Shown here piece after piece: positions 43,552 through 51,834 of a DNA stretch of 64,000 bases. Where the stretch lies: the NCBI GenBank assembly GCA_047639555.1, contig JBLIOE010000005.1:62001-126000 (forward strand). The letters are read 5' to 3'. The translations under genes were made by a program, and so were the position numbers. The notes below the pieces were generated by a model, which was not told where the DNA came from, searched no databases, and saw only the letters and a program-made list of their open reading frames with translations. The first letter of the stretch is position 1, and every line of letters begins with the position of its first letter. This DNA comes from JAJRXC01 sp047639555. GTDB taxonomy: Bacteria; Actinomycetota; Acidimicrobiia; Acidimicrobiales; Aldehydirespiratoraceae.

Positions 43552-44349
43552 ATGGATACGACTTCGACCACCACCGAGCATGCGGACGCCCTGACCGCGA
43601 TCCTGATGGCCGACGACGTGTCGGCTTCACTGTGGGCCGCCGTCGACAGCGGCCGCGCCGAGATCCTCGTTCCCGAGCTCCCGGCGCTGCGCATGGAGCA
43701 GGATCCAATTCATCGGCACAAGGACGTGCTGTCGCACACCATCGCCGTTGTCTCGAAGACGCCGGAAGACGCAATCGTGCGCCTGGCTGCGCTCTTCCAC
43801 GACATCGCGAAGCCGAAGACGAGAAGTTTTGAGCATGGCGGGGTCACCTTCCGTCACCATGAAGTTGTGGGCGCTCGTATGACGCGCAAGCGGATGACTG
43901 CTCTCGGCTACGACCAGGCCACGATCGACGAAGTCAGCGAACTCGTGCGGCTGAGCGGCCGCTTCAAGGGGTATGCCGAGGGTTGGTCCGACAGCGCTGT
44001 GCGTCGATACGCCCGCGACGCCGGCCCGCTTCTCGGTCGGCTCAATGCACTCATTCGCTCCGACTGCACCACTCGCAATAAACAGAAGGCCGCCGATCTC
44101 CAGGGCGCGATCGACGACCTCGAACGCCGCATTGCCGATCTCGCCGAGGAAGAACGCGTCGCCGCCGAGCGGCCCCAGATCGACGGGCAGGCCGTCATGA
44201 CCCATCTCGGCACGGGCGGTGGTCGTCACGTCGGCGACATCTTGACCATGTTGCTTGAGGTCAAGCGAACCGAGGGTGAACTCGCCGACGACGAGCTGTA
44301 TCGGCGCGTCGATGCCTGGTGGGCCACCAACGCGGAGCGTTACAGCTAA
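43552..44349 (+). CDS. HD-domain protein resembling the C-terminal half of a CCA-adding enzyme
   Basis: The 265-residue protein aligns by eye with the C-terminal part of actinobacterial PcnA-type tRNA nucleotidyltransferases: ELPALRMEQDPIHRHKDVLSHT, AALFHDIAKPKTR (HD pair H83-D84), GGVTFRHHEVVGARMTRKRM, GWSDSAVRRYARDAG and DCTTRN. The whole N-terminal polymerase head, with its GxGxxRD and DxD catalytic motifs, is missing; the ORF begins just before the HD part with a good TAGACT promoter. It may be a stand-alone HD phosphohydrolase or a truncated paralogue. Confidence 0.85.
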   Translation: MDTTSTTTEHADALTAILMADDVSASLWAAVDSGRAEILVPELPALRMEQDPIHRHKDVLSHTIAVVSKTPEDAIVRLAALFHDIAKPKTRSFEHGGVTFRHHEVVGARMTRKRMTALGYDQATIDEVSELVRLSGRFKGYAEGWSDSAVRRYARDAGPLLGRLNALIRSDCTTRNKQKAADLQGAIDDLERRIADLAEEERVAAERPQIDGQAVMTHLGTGGGRHVGDILTMLLEVKRTEGELADDELYRRVDAWWATNAERYS

Positions 44350-44552
44350 CCGAAGTCGTCGGGTTCTTCACTACCCCAGCCGGCAGTCCCCCGAGGCGTA
44401 CCCTCGTTGACGTCGAGTTGGTCGGCGATGTGGGCCATCGAGAGCTGCATGGCCCGACGGGCGTCTTCCTCGTCTTTGCGGCGCAGGCGCCAGACGCGGA
44501 GTTGGTTGAGCACGAAGGTAATGAGGCCGGCGAAGATCGCCGCGATCAGCAA
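44346..44552 (-). CDS. Small single-helix membrane protein, 68 residues
   Basis: From a TTG at 44552 the frame gives one membrane helix (LLIAAIFAGLITFVL) followed by a charged cytoplasmic tail containing RRKDEEDARRAMQLSMAHIADQLDV. Third-position GC is high, supporting coding. The true start may lie elsewhere because no ribosome binding site is obvious. It converges on the HD gene with a 4-base overlap of the ends. Confidence 0.55.
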   Translation of the reverse strand: MLIAAIFAGLITFVLNQLRVWRLRRKDEEDARRAMQLSMAHIADQLDVNEGTPRGTAGWGSEEPDDFG

Positions 44553-44581
44553 CGGTCGGGCCCGAGCGAGCGTCTTTGGCC

Positions 44582-44701
44582 ATGATCTTGCTGGGCCGGT
44601 TTGTGCTCGGGCTCTTCGGCGAGAACTACTCGAACGCGGGCTGTGCCCTCCTGATCTCGCTCGTCATCAGCGCCGGGCTGGACGCCACCACCAACGTGTA
44701 G
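44582..44701 (+). CDS. Very short possible membrane peptide, 39 residues
   Basis: ATG 44582 to TAG 44701 encodes MILLGRFVLGLFGEN followed by a hydrophobic stretch. There is no clear ribosome binding site. It could be a remnant or chance reading. From 44702 to 44987 I see no gene or clear signal. Confidence 0.25.
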   Translation: MILLGRFVLGLFGENYSNAGCALLISLVISAGLDATTNV

Positions 44702-44987
44702 GTCGCCCGGTGGCGCGTGCTCGGGTGGATTTCCCACACGGCGATCGCTGATGTTGGTATGGCCGTAATTGCCTTTGTTTACACCTGAGGGAAGGTGCCC
44801 ACGATGGGCATCGAGGCGGCAGGCTGGGGACGGATCATCTCCCAGAGGATCGGCACGTTCTACACATTCGCGGTCGAGGGTTGCCACGGGTGGCGCGGCG
44901 GGCGTTCCACCCGAGCCGTCCAACCTTCGACCAACCTCCCCCTTTCATCGGAGGTCTCTCTGCCGACGGAGCAGCCATGGAGAACTC

Positions 44988-46313
44988 ATGAGAATCTTGA
45001 CCCTGGCCGAGTTTTACCCTCCGGTGATCGGCGGGTTGGAGAAGCACGCCCAACGGCTCACGCACGAGTTGCGCCTCCAAGGACACGAGGTCGCGGTGGC
45101 GACCCTGTCGGTACCCGGCGAGCCCGACCATGGCAACGACGACGGCATCCCCGTGACCCGAATCGATGGATGGCGCAAGGCCCTCGACCGCTTCTACGAG
45201 GAAGGTGGACGCGGCTTTCATCCGACTGCGCCGGACCCGGGTTTGCAGAAGAAGCTCGATGTGATCATCGAGGACTTCCAGCCCGACATTTTGCACGTCC
45301 ATGGCTGGATCCTCTACAGCGCATTGACGAAGCGACATAGCGACGAACACGCAGTCGTCTGCACGATGCACGACTTCGGCTTGGCGTGTCCGAAGCGCAA
45401 CTACCTCCACATGGGGAAGTCGTTGTGTTCGGGCCCAGGAGCCGTGAAGTGCTACCGGTGCGCAATTCCGCATTACGGCCTGGTCAAGGGTGTTGGACTC
45501 ACCACCGGGCTCAAGGTCTCGAGCCGAATGCATCGGCACGCGGATCGTTTCATCGCTGTGTCGTCGGCGGTTCGTAACGCCGTGGTGGATTCGGGCGCCA
45601 ACCGTGACGTCCCCGTCGAAGTGATCCCGGACTTCTTTGATCCGGCTGGTGCCAGCGGCGCGATTGATGCCCCGCGGCCCGACTGTGTGCCCGCGACCGG
45701 CGACTATGTCCTCTTCGTGGGTGCGCTCAACGAGTTCAAGGGGGTGCACCTCCTCAACGACATCTGGAAGGAGCGCCGTCCGGCGGCACCACTCGTACTC
45801 CTCGGCAACCCCCAGGCCGACACGCCCGCCGAACGAGACCTTCCCGAAGGTGTCACCATGGTCCAGAACGTTCCTCACGCCGAGGTGATGGCGGCCTTTG
45901 CTAACTGCACAATCGCCGTCTCTCCAAGCCTTGGGCCCGACGCATGCCCGACTGCGGTCCTCGAGGCAATGGCCCTGGGCAAGCCGGTCATCGGCACCGA
46001 CATCGGTGGTATCCCTGACCTGGTGCTTGACGGCAAGACCGGCATCATCGTGCCTCCCCGCGATCGCGACGCTTTCGGCGACGCGATCGATCAGCTTCTC
46101 GCGGCCCCGAGCCTTGCCGGCCAGTACGGCGCCGCCGGGCGAGACCACGCCACCGGCTTCACCGTGGAGGCCGTCGCCCGACGTCTTGATGGCGCCTTCG
46201 CCCGAGCGATCGCCCGGCGCCGCAACAACGGCGCCGAACCGGCGACAACCCGTACTCCTCAGGCCGACGGCTCGGCGGCCGACAGGACAAACGACCCACT
46301 GACCGTGAGGTAG
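44988..46313 (+). CDS. Glycosyltransferase family 4/GT-B
   Basis: The 441-residue enzyme starts MRILTLAEFYPPVIGGLEKHAQRL, the typical acceptor-domain opening of GT4 enzymes. The donor domain has VLFVGALNEFKGVHLL and the E-x7-E-type block PTAVLEAMALGKPVIGTDIGGIPDL. A cysteine cluster (ACPKRNYLH, LCSGPGAVKCYRCAIPHYG) occurs in the middle, as in several actinobacterial GT4 proteins. It uses a nucleotide sugar to build a surface glycan or glycolipid; donor and acceptor are unknown. GGAG precedes ATG 44988 by five bases. GT2 follows four bases after its stop. Confidence 0.92.
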   Translation: MRILTLAEFYPPVIGGLEKHAQRLTHELRLQGHEVAVATLSVPGEPDHGNDDGIPVTRIDGWRKALDRFYEEGGRGFHPTAPDPGLQKKLDVIIEDFQPDILHVHGWILYSALTKRHSDEHAVVCTMHDFGLACPKRNYLHMGKSLCSGPGAVKCYRCAIPHYGLVKGVGLTTGLKVSSRMHRHADRFIAVSSAVRNAVVDSGANRDVPVEVIPDFFDPAGASGAIDAPRPDCVPATGDYVLFVGALNEFKGVHLLNDIWKERRPAAPLVLLGNPQADTPAERDLPEGVTMVQNVPHAEVMAAFANCTIAVSPSLGPDACPTAVLEAMALGKPVIGTDIGGIPDLVLDGKTGIIVPPRDRDAFGDAIDQLLAAPSLAGQYGAAGRDHATGFTVEAVARRLDGAFARAIARRRNNGAEPATTRTPQADGSAADRTNDPLTVR

Positions 46314-46317
46314 CCAC

Positions 46318-47316
46318 ATGGCCGCAGTCGCAATACCCGTGCTCAAAGAGCAACCCGTCTACACGCCGACAACGATCTCCGTGATCGTGTGCGCGTACAC
46401 CGATGAACGGTGGGACGACATTGTTTCCGGGATTGAGTCCCTTGAGGCTCAGACCCGACGGCCAAGCCAGATCGTGCTCGTCATCGATCACAATGACGAA
46501 CTCCTCGAACGCACCGCGGACTTCATGGCCGCCCGCGACAGCGGTATCCAGATCGACGTGGTGAGCAACACGCTCAGGCAGGGTCTGAGCGGCGCTCGCA
46601 ACACCGGAGTGTCGTGGTGCGACGGCGACATTGTCGCCTTCCTCGACGACGATGCCCGCGCCAACGACGTCTACTGGATCGCCACGATGATGGAGGACTA
46701 CGCCGACCCGCAGGTTGCCGGTGTCGGCGGCGGCGCCACGCCGAACTGGGACGGCTTCGAACCGCCGGCCTGGTTCCCGAAAGAGTTCGGCTGGGTGATC
46801 GGCTGTTCGTACACCGGGCTCCCCACCGACGCCGAAGAGGTGCGCAACTTCATTGGTTGCAACATGTCGTTCCGTCGCGAAGTGTTCGACGAGATCGGTG
46901 GCTTTAACGACGGGATCGGTCGCGTCGGCGAGAAGCCGATCGGCTGTGAAGAGACCGAGTACTGCATCCGACTGCGCCAGCGCTTCGGTGATGCTCGTCT
47001 CGTATTCGATCCTGACCTCGACGTGTTTCGCCGAGTGACGCCCGACCAGCGCGAGTTCAAATACTTCCGACTGCGCTGCTGGAGCGAGGGTCTCTCAAAG
47101 GCCGTCGTCGCCCGTCGGGTTGGTGGCCAAGATAGCCGCGCCTCCGAGCGGACGTACACCACGAAGGTGTTGCCGCTTGGTGTCCTGCGCGGCATTGGCG
47201 ATGGAATGCGTGGCCGTATCAGTGGCTTCCAACGAGCTGGCGCGATCGTGGTTGGTCTGCTTTGGACCGCCGCTGGCTACGCCCGCGGGCGGATCGCTCG
47301 CAGCACCACCGTGTGA
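46318..47316 (+). CDS. Glycosyltransferase family 2
   Basis: The 332-residue GT-A enzyme has SVIVCAYTDERWDDI at the start, GLSGARNTGV, the metal-binding FLDDDARA (a DxD-type motif) and a C-terminal GCEETEYCIRLRQ with the likely catalytic base. One hydrophobic segment near the C-terminus (IVVGLLWTAAGYA) could associate with the membrane. With the upstream GT4 gene it forms a two-gene glycan unit next to a decayed run of membrane-protein genes. Confidence 0.92.
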   Translation: MAAVAIPVLKEQPVYTPTTISVIVCAYTDERWDDIVSGIESLEAQTRRPSQIVLVIDHNDELLERTADFMAARDSGIQIDVVSNTLRQGLSGARNTGVSWCDGDIVAFLDDDARANDVYWIATMMEDYADPQVAGVGGGATPNWDGFEPPAWFPKEFGWVIGCSYTGLPTDAEEVRNFIGCNMSFRREVFDEIGGFNDGIGRVGEKPIGCEETEYCIRLRQRFGDARLVFDPDLDVFRRVTPDQREFKYFRLRCWSEGLSKAVVARRVGGQDSRASERTYTTKVLPLGVLRGIGDGMRGRISGFQRAGAIVVGLLWTAAGYARGRIARSTTV

Positions 47317-47380
47317 CCTGCCAGCAGCCACAGGCTTTCTCGTCGAGCCACCCGTCACGTTGCCGGCGCGGTCCCACGCC

Positions 47381-47713
47381 TCAGGGTTCTGGCCGCTCCT
47401 CGATCAGCATTGCGTGTAGGAGTCGTGGTCCCTTGAGTTCGCCCGTCGGAAGGATCCGAGTCCCGTCGGATGTGGTGATCCGGATGAGCGGCTGGGTCGG
47501 CGACACCTCGCCGTAAGGAGCGCCCGCCTGGCGAACGTTGGGGGAGGGCTCGGGGGAACCGGGCCGCGTCGTGACAGATTCCGGACTGGCGAACATGGCC
47601 AGCAGCGCAACGGAGGCGATGAGTAGAGCGACGGTGAGAACGACCACTCGGCCCTTCAGCGGCGCGGACGGATCAGCGGGGGGCTCAGCACCGAGTATTT
47701 CGATCGTCGTCAT
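47381..47713 (-). CDS. Hypothetical single-helix membrane protein
   Basis: The 110-residue protein has a short cytoplasmic N-terminus, one membrane helix (about 23-43, VVVLTVALLIASVALLAMF) and an outside domain of about 65 residues. No family is recognised. It is the last gene of a minus-strand series whose other members include frameshifted ones. Confidence 0.65.
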   Translation of the reverse strand: MTTIEILGAEPPADPSAPLKGRVVVLTVALLIASVALLAMFASPESVTTRPGSPEPSPNVRQAGAPYGEVSPTQPLIRITTSDGTRILPTGELKGPRLLHAMLIEERPEP

Positions 47714-47773
47714 AACCTGCGAGACCGGCGAGGCGCGGCGACGCGCTACAGACGAGGCGGAATTTCTTTCCGG

Positions 47774-48079
47774 TCAACAGCGAATGGTGCTGTCGCTGAC
47801 GAACACGGCGAGCGGAAAGTGGTCCTCGGAGTTGTGGACAACTGACATATCGATCTCGAACCGGGGCCGACAGGAGTCCTCCATCGCCCCGCCCGTGGTG
47901 CTACCAATAAGGCTCTCGCCCGACTTCGACGCAACGACGTTACCGGTGCACTCGGGTCCGTCCTTGATGGCGGAACGGACTTCGTACTCCTGTGTGCTCA
48001 CCGTCTGGTTGTCGACGCGGAAGGTGACCGTCACATAGCGCGCTGGGTCGGCGGGAACACCGCGAGCGGTGAACTCCAT
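47774..48079 (-). CDS. Hypothetical protein, 101 residues
   Basis: The intact frame starts at ATG 48079 and gives a beta-rich soluble protein with three Cys (in PECTGN, EDSCRP and the terminal IRC). No signal peptide is visible in this frame, although the neighbouring products are membrane proteins, so an N-terminal part may have been separated or lost. The start codon lies inside an 11-base inverted repeat (48076-48099). Confidence 0.5.
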   Translation of the reverse strand: MEFTARGVPADPARYVTVTFRVDNQTVSTQEYEVRSAIKDGPECTGNVVASKSGESLIGSTTGGAMEDSCRPRFEIDMSVVHNSEDHFPLAVFVSDSTIRC

Positions 48080-48099
48080 GTGCCCTCAAGGGCACATGG
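48076..48099. repeat. 11-bp perfect inverted repeat at a gene junction
   Basis: CCATGTGCCCT and AGGGCACATGG are exact reverse complements separated by two bases. The repeat spans the stop of the upstream minus-strand gene and the ATG of the next one, so an mRNA hairpin could hide that start codon. Confidence 0.6.
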
Positions 48100-48492
48100 C
48101 GTTGAAGTCGTCTGGCGCCTTGCGAGGGAAGACGGAGAGACTGGCCAACGCAATCAGCATCGAGAGCAGGACCGCGCCGAACGGGACAACAAGTTCGGCG
48201 AGCTGGAGCCGGCGACCGACCCGTGGCGCGCCCGACTCAAGATCGTTCGCGTTGGTGAGAGCCTCGTGTCGCTCGCGGCGCCACACGATCCCGGCACAGC
48301 CGGTACAGAGAACGAAGGTGCCGAGCGACACCACAGTGGCGGTGAGCCCAAAGCCGAGCACCGATGCCGTGAGCGCAACGAGGGGCAGGCGACGAGGGTC
48401 AGCGACGCACTCAAGCCGGCTCGGCGGAATCCGCCGAAGTCCAGGTGTTTGCCGAAGATCACGCTCACAATCGCGTGGCCCGGGACGATCAT
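48086..48492 (-). pseudogene. Membrane protein gene split by a frameshift
   Basis: One frame opens at ATG 48492 with MIVPGHAIVSVIFGKHLDFGG and runs well as coding to about GLSASLTLVAC. Another frame then continues with LPLVALTASVLGFGL, a second hydrophobic segment, a Cys-Gly-Cys motif, a charged loop and a last helix to 48086. Joining them needs one frame change near 48395. The complete product would have about 130 residues and three helices. No family is recognised. Confidence 0.6.
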
Positions 48493-48510
48493 GGACGACG
48501 GCCACCTGCC

Positions 48511-48675
48511 TCAACGCACCGAGTTGGGAGGGACGGAACCGCCGACAGCGAGGATCGTTCCGAGAACGAGGATCACGATCGCGGAGTTCAGCGTCAGAAT
48601 TGTTCGGGCCCGCAGTGGGGGCGGGGCGCCCGGGTCAACGCCGGCGGCGGTGTCGCGTGAGATGTAGGTGGTCAC
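48511..48675 (-). CDS. Small single-helix membrane protein, 54 residues
   Basis: A GTG at 48675 overlaps the stop of the preceding minus-strand gene as GTGA, the coupling seen in intact operons here. The product starts TTYISRD and has one helix (about 29-46, ILTLNSAIVILVLGTILAV). It is intact but lies in a run of damaged genes. The function is unknown. Confidence 0.5.
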   Translation of the reverse strand: MTTYISRDTAAGVDPGAPPPLRARTILTLNSAIVILVLGTILAVGGSVPPNSVR

Positions 48676-50291
48676 GACGCCTTCTTCCCGATGCCGGCAT
48701 CGATGTTCCTTACCTGTCGAAAGGTCGTGTCGAACGCGGAGGAGTCGAGGCGATAGATGATCATCTCGTCGCTCCGGAGCGCGTAGTCGAGCTCGTCTCA
48801 CTTCGTCAGCGAGCGATCGGATACCGGTTCTTCCCGTTCGGTTGCGGGCGGTTCCCGTTGATCGAGATAGAAGCCGGTCATGAGGACATCGTCCGCCTGG
48901 CGCTTGTCGATCACGAGGAAGCGGAGATCCCCTTGTTCGGCGCGATCGAGCAGGTTCTCGCCCGGGGGCATCCTCGTCGATCACGAAGTCCCACAACGGG
49001 TAAGCGTCATCGGGAATGCGGAGCAGCGCGTGGGCGCGATCGTGAAAGACGATCTGCGACGAACGGTCGCCTTCTGGTTCGTGCCCTGGGTATCAACGAG
49101 CCATTCGGCAAAATAGTGGATCTTGTTGGTGACCGAGCGGGCGTCGGATCCATAGACGAAACGTCCGGAGAATCGATACACCTCGTTCATGCCCGCGGCG
49201 AGGTTGCGCACCATCAGGATCATGAACGCGGCGACCACCGCCCACATGCCGTGCACCCGCCGCGTTCGTTTCTCCCACAGGGAGATGAGCTGGATGCCGG
49301 TTGCCGCAAGCACGGCAAGGCCCGCGCGGGCGAACGACCAACTTCGGAGCGCGCCTTCTGCCCCCGTTTCGGACAACATCATTGGATAGGCCGCGAAGTA
49401 CACGTTGGCGGCAAGTGTCATTGCGAGCGCGGCCGGCACAGGGGTGAGGGAGGACAGGATGATCCCGTGGAGCGCGATGGTTGAGCCGGCGAAGAGATCA
49501 CGCTGCTCGCCCGCTTCCTCGCCTGCTCCGACGGCGTCGCCCGAGTCGCCGCAGATACCGAACGTCTCCGTCAGACCGCCCTCGACGTAGGGGAGAAGGT
49601 ATTCCTTGGTGTTCGGTGCCTGGTTCAAGAACCACCATGTCACGAAGGCGAACGTGATGACGAAGACCAGCCCCTCACAAGAGTTCACGGAGAGTTCCTT
49701 GCGGCCTAGGGCCAAGAATCCGGACGCTGCTACGAACGAGCCGAGCACGATCAGGCTCGCGTAGCTCGACAAGTGATGGGCACCAGCGAGCGTGAATGCC
49801 GACGATCAACCAGGCGGTGCGGACCCATGCAATAGGAGCGCTCATCTGGAGATGCACCCGCGCGACACAGGACCAGACACACAGCACGATCGCGAACGAT
49901 TCGTGCGCAAAAATGGTGTTGAAGCCACAGAAGCCACAAGACAGCGCCGAGATGCCGATCATGGTGATGACGTGGAGCACCATCACGGTGAGGATCGCGG
50001 TGGTGTAGGTGTTGAGTCCAGTGAGGTGACGGATCGACGCGGCGCACGCGTGCATGACCGGAACTTTGGGAAATAGCTGAAGATGCCAACTGCGATCGGC
50101 AGGAGTGAGCGGTCGAGGTCACGTCTGTGCTGGCTGAGGAGCTTCCACCTAGCGGGGACGATGAAGGGGAAAATTCCCAGCCAAAACACGTGGTAGTGCG
50201 TCTGCTCGCCCTCAAGTGCTCGGCTCGCCATCAAGTGCGAATACGAGACGATCACCGATGCCAGCACCATGGAGACCCAGGTGAGTTGCAT
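48672..50291 (-). pseudogene. Large polytopic membrane protein, disrupted by at least four frameshifts and a stop
   Basis: Coding-quality pieces follow one another on the minus strand in changing frames: from ATG 50291 (MQLTWVSMVL) to about 50066; from about 50060 to 49795 (MHACAASIRHLTGL); from about 49800 to 49045 (AGAHHLSSYASLIVLGSF, the largest piece); from about 49050 to 48970 (SQIVFHDRAHALLRIP); then MPPGENLLDRAEQG to 48672, with a TGA at 48798-48800. Together they would make about 540 residues with 10 or more helices and a C-terminal soluble domain. The context suggests a surface-glycan or transport role; no family is recognised. It is either true decay or locally poor sequence. Confidence 0.7.
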
Positions 50292-50470
50292 CGATACGGG
50301 GGCGCGCTGCGGATCACTCGGTTCCAGGAGGAGCGGCGCTTGCCTCGCGGAGGATCGGAGGATCGGAGGATCGGCACGATTTATGAGGGGCGACAAACCA
50401 TGGAAATCCAGCGGTTCTCGCCGCTTCTCCAATCGGCCGAAACTGACCGGTTGAGAGGGATCAGCGCCGC

Positions 50471-50476
50471 TATCCT
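50471..50476 (+). promoter_or_regulatory. -10 box TATCCT for asd
   Basis: TATCCT ends seven bases before ATG 50484 with no ribosome binding site between, fitting a leaderless asd mRNA. A TTGAGA at 50451 is too close (14-base spacer) to be a confident -35. Confidence 0.6.
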
Positions 50477-50483
50477 GATCGGC

Positions 50484-51512
50484 ATGCACGTAGGAATTGT
50501 TGGCGCCACCGGTCAGGTTGGCAGGGTCGTGTTGACCCTGCTGGCAGAACGCAACTTTCCGGTCGACACGCTGCGGTTGTTCGCTTCCGCCCGTTCGGCG
50601 GGCAAAACGATCGAGTGGCAGGGCACCGACATCACGATTGAGGAAGCCGCCACTGCGGACTTCAGCGGTCTCGACATCGTGATCTTCTCCGCCGGCGCCA
50701 CCACGTCTCGTGCGCTGGCGCCCGAGGTCGCCGCGGCTGGTGGCCTCGTGATCGACAACTCGTCGGCGTGGCGGATGGACCCAGATGTGCCGCTTGTGGT
50801 GCCCGAGGCCAACGCCGATGCCCTCCTCAACATCCCCAAGGGCATCATCGCCAATCCCAACTGCACCACCATGGCGGCGATCCCCGTCCTCAAGCCGTTG
50901 GCCGACGAAGCCGGGCTCGAAGCCCTGGTTATCTCGACATACCAAGCCGTCTCCGGTGCGGGCCTTTCCGGTGTCGACGAGCTCGATGAACAGCTCCAGA
51001 TGGTCGGCGCCAACGGCCCCAGCCTCACCTTCGATGGCCGCGCCGTGCCGCTTGAAGCGGGCGCGAACTTTGCCGAACCGATCGCCTGCAATGTCATTCC
51101 GTTTGCTGGTGGCATCGTGGATGACGGTCTCCAAGAGACAAGCGAAGAGCAGAAGCTGCGCTTCGAAAGCCGCAAGATCCTTGGCCTGCCGGACCTTCAG
51201 GTCGCAGGCACCTGTGTGCGAGTGCCGGTATTTACCGGCCACTCGCTTTCAATCAACGCCCGGTTCTCGCGGCCGCTGTCACCTGAACGGGCGGCCGAAG
51301 TCCTGGCCGACGCCCCCGGTGTTTCGTTGACTGAGATCCCCACGCCGCTGAAGGCGGCCGGTGACGACGTGTCCCTTGTTGGTCGACTCCGCATCGACCC
51401 CACCGTCGAAAACGGCCTCATGCTCTTCGTCTCGGGCGACAACCTCCGCAAGGGTGCGGCCCTCAACACCATCCACATCGCCGAGTCCCTCCTCGCCCAA
51501 GGCCTCATCTAA
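50484..51512 (+). CDS. asd: Aspartate-semialdehyde dehydrogenase
   Basis: This enzyme reduces aspartyl phosphate to aspartate semialdehyde with NADPH, the branch point to lysine/diaminopimelate, threonine and methionine. The 342-residue product has GATGQVG (7-13) for NADP, the nucleophile C127 in NPNCTT, and the basic FTGHS region with the catalytic His. The start MHVGIVGATG is standard; upstream in-frame codons belong to the region of the opposite-strand pseudogene. lysC (aspartate kinase), often adjacent, is not here. A strong inverted repeat follows the stop. Confidence 0.97.
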   Translation: MHVGIVGATGQVGRVVLTLLAERNFPVDTLRLFASARSAGKTIEWQGTDITIEEAATADFSGLDIVIFSAGATTSRALAPEVAAAGGLVIDNSSAWRMDPDVPLVVPEANADALLNIPKGIIANPNCTTMAAIPVLKPLADEAGLEALVISTYQAVSGAGLSGVDELDEQLQMVGANGPSLTFDGRAVPLEAGANFAEPIACNVIPFAGGIVDDGLQETSEEQKLRFESRKILGLPDLQVAGTCVRVPVFTGHSLSINARFSRPLSPERAAEVLADAPGVSLTEIPTPLKAAGDDVSLVGRLRIDPTVENGLMLFVSGDNLRKGAALNTIHIAESLLAQGLI

Positions 51513-51514
51513 AC

Positions 51515-51563
51515 GTTCTGTGAACGGAAACCGGCGCATACCGCCGGTTTCCGTTCACAGAAC
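51515..51563. terminator. 22-bp perfect inverted repeat, bidirectional terminator between convergent genes
   Basis: Arms 51515-51536 and 51542-51563 are perfect reverse complements (starting GTTCTGTGAACGGAAACC) with a 5-base loop. It begins two bases after the asd stop and ends eight bases before the end of the convergent MazG-like gene. There is no T-run, as is common for actinobacterial terminators. The stem is unusually long and exact. Confidence 0.8.
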
Positions 51564-51570
51564 ATGAGAA

Positions 51571-51822
51571 TTAGGGCGGGTTGGTGACGTAGCGCTGCAT
51601 GGCGTCGTCGAGGGAGATGTCGAGCTGGTTGGCGAGGGATGCCACCCAGGCGAGGACATCGCCGAATTCGTGCAGCTGTTGCTCTCGGGTGCCTTTACGC
51701 ACGGCTTGCGCGAGCTCTCCGAGCTCTTCGCACAGCCATGCGACGGTGGACGGCACACCGCGCTCGCGGTCTCTTGCTCCGTAGAGCTCGTCCATCAATC
51801 GTTGTACTTCGGCCAGATCCAT
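51571..51822 (-). CDS. MazG-like nucleotide pyrophosphohydrolase
   Basis: The 83-residue protein has the all-alpha NTP pyrophosphatase signature: EELGELAQAV (E-E-x-x-E) on one helix and EFGDVLAWVASLAN (E-x-x-D) on the next, which bind magnesium. Short members of this family hydrolyse (d)NTPs or damaged nucleotides. ATG 51822 has TAGGGT six bases upstream. Confidence 0.88.
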   Translation of the reverse strand: MDLAEVQRLMDELYGARDRERGVPSTVAWLCEELGELAQAVRKGTREQQLHEFGDVLAWVASLANQLDISLDDAMQRYVTNPP

Positions 51823-51828
51823 GGCCGG

Positions 51829-51834
51829 ACCCTA
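51829..51834 (-). promoter_or_regulatory. -10 box TAGGGT for the MazG-like gene
   Basis: TAGGGT on the minus strand ends six bases before ATG 51822. It lies within the last codons of the upstream gene (stop at 51832), so MazG may also be read through from it. Confidence 0.5.

Noticed and set aside
44582..44701. Insertion-sequence remnant or toxin gene between the HD gene and the glycosyltransferase
   Set aside because: The 39-codon frame is hydrophobic but has no ribosome binding site, terminal repeats or recognisable family; it is listed only as a weak possibility.
50040..50075. Programmed frameshifting in the large membrane protein gene
   Set aside because: There are at least four frame changes and a stop in one gene, and no standard slippery heptamer with a following structure was found; decay or sequence error is simpler.
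50127..50483. Long N-terminal extension of asd
   Set aside because: The enzyme starts at the GATGQVG fold; a TATCCT box lies seven bases before ATG 50484; the upstream part overlaps the opposite-strand membrane gene.
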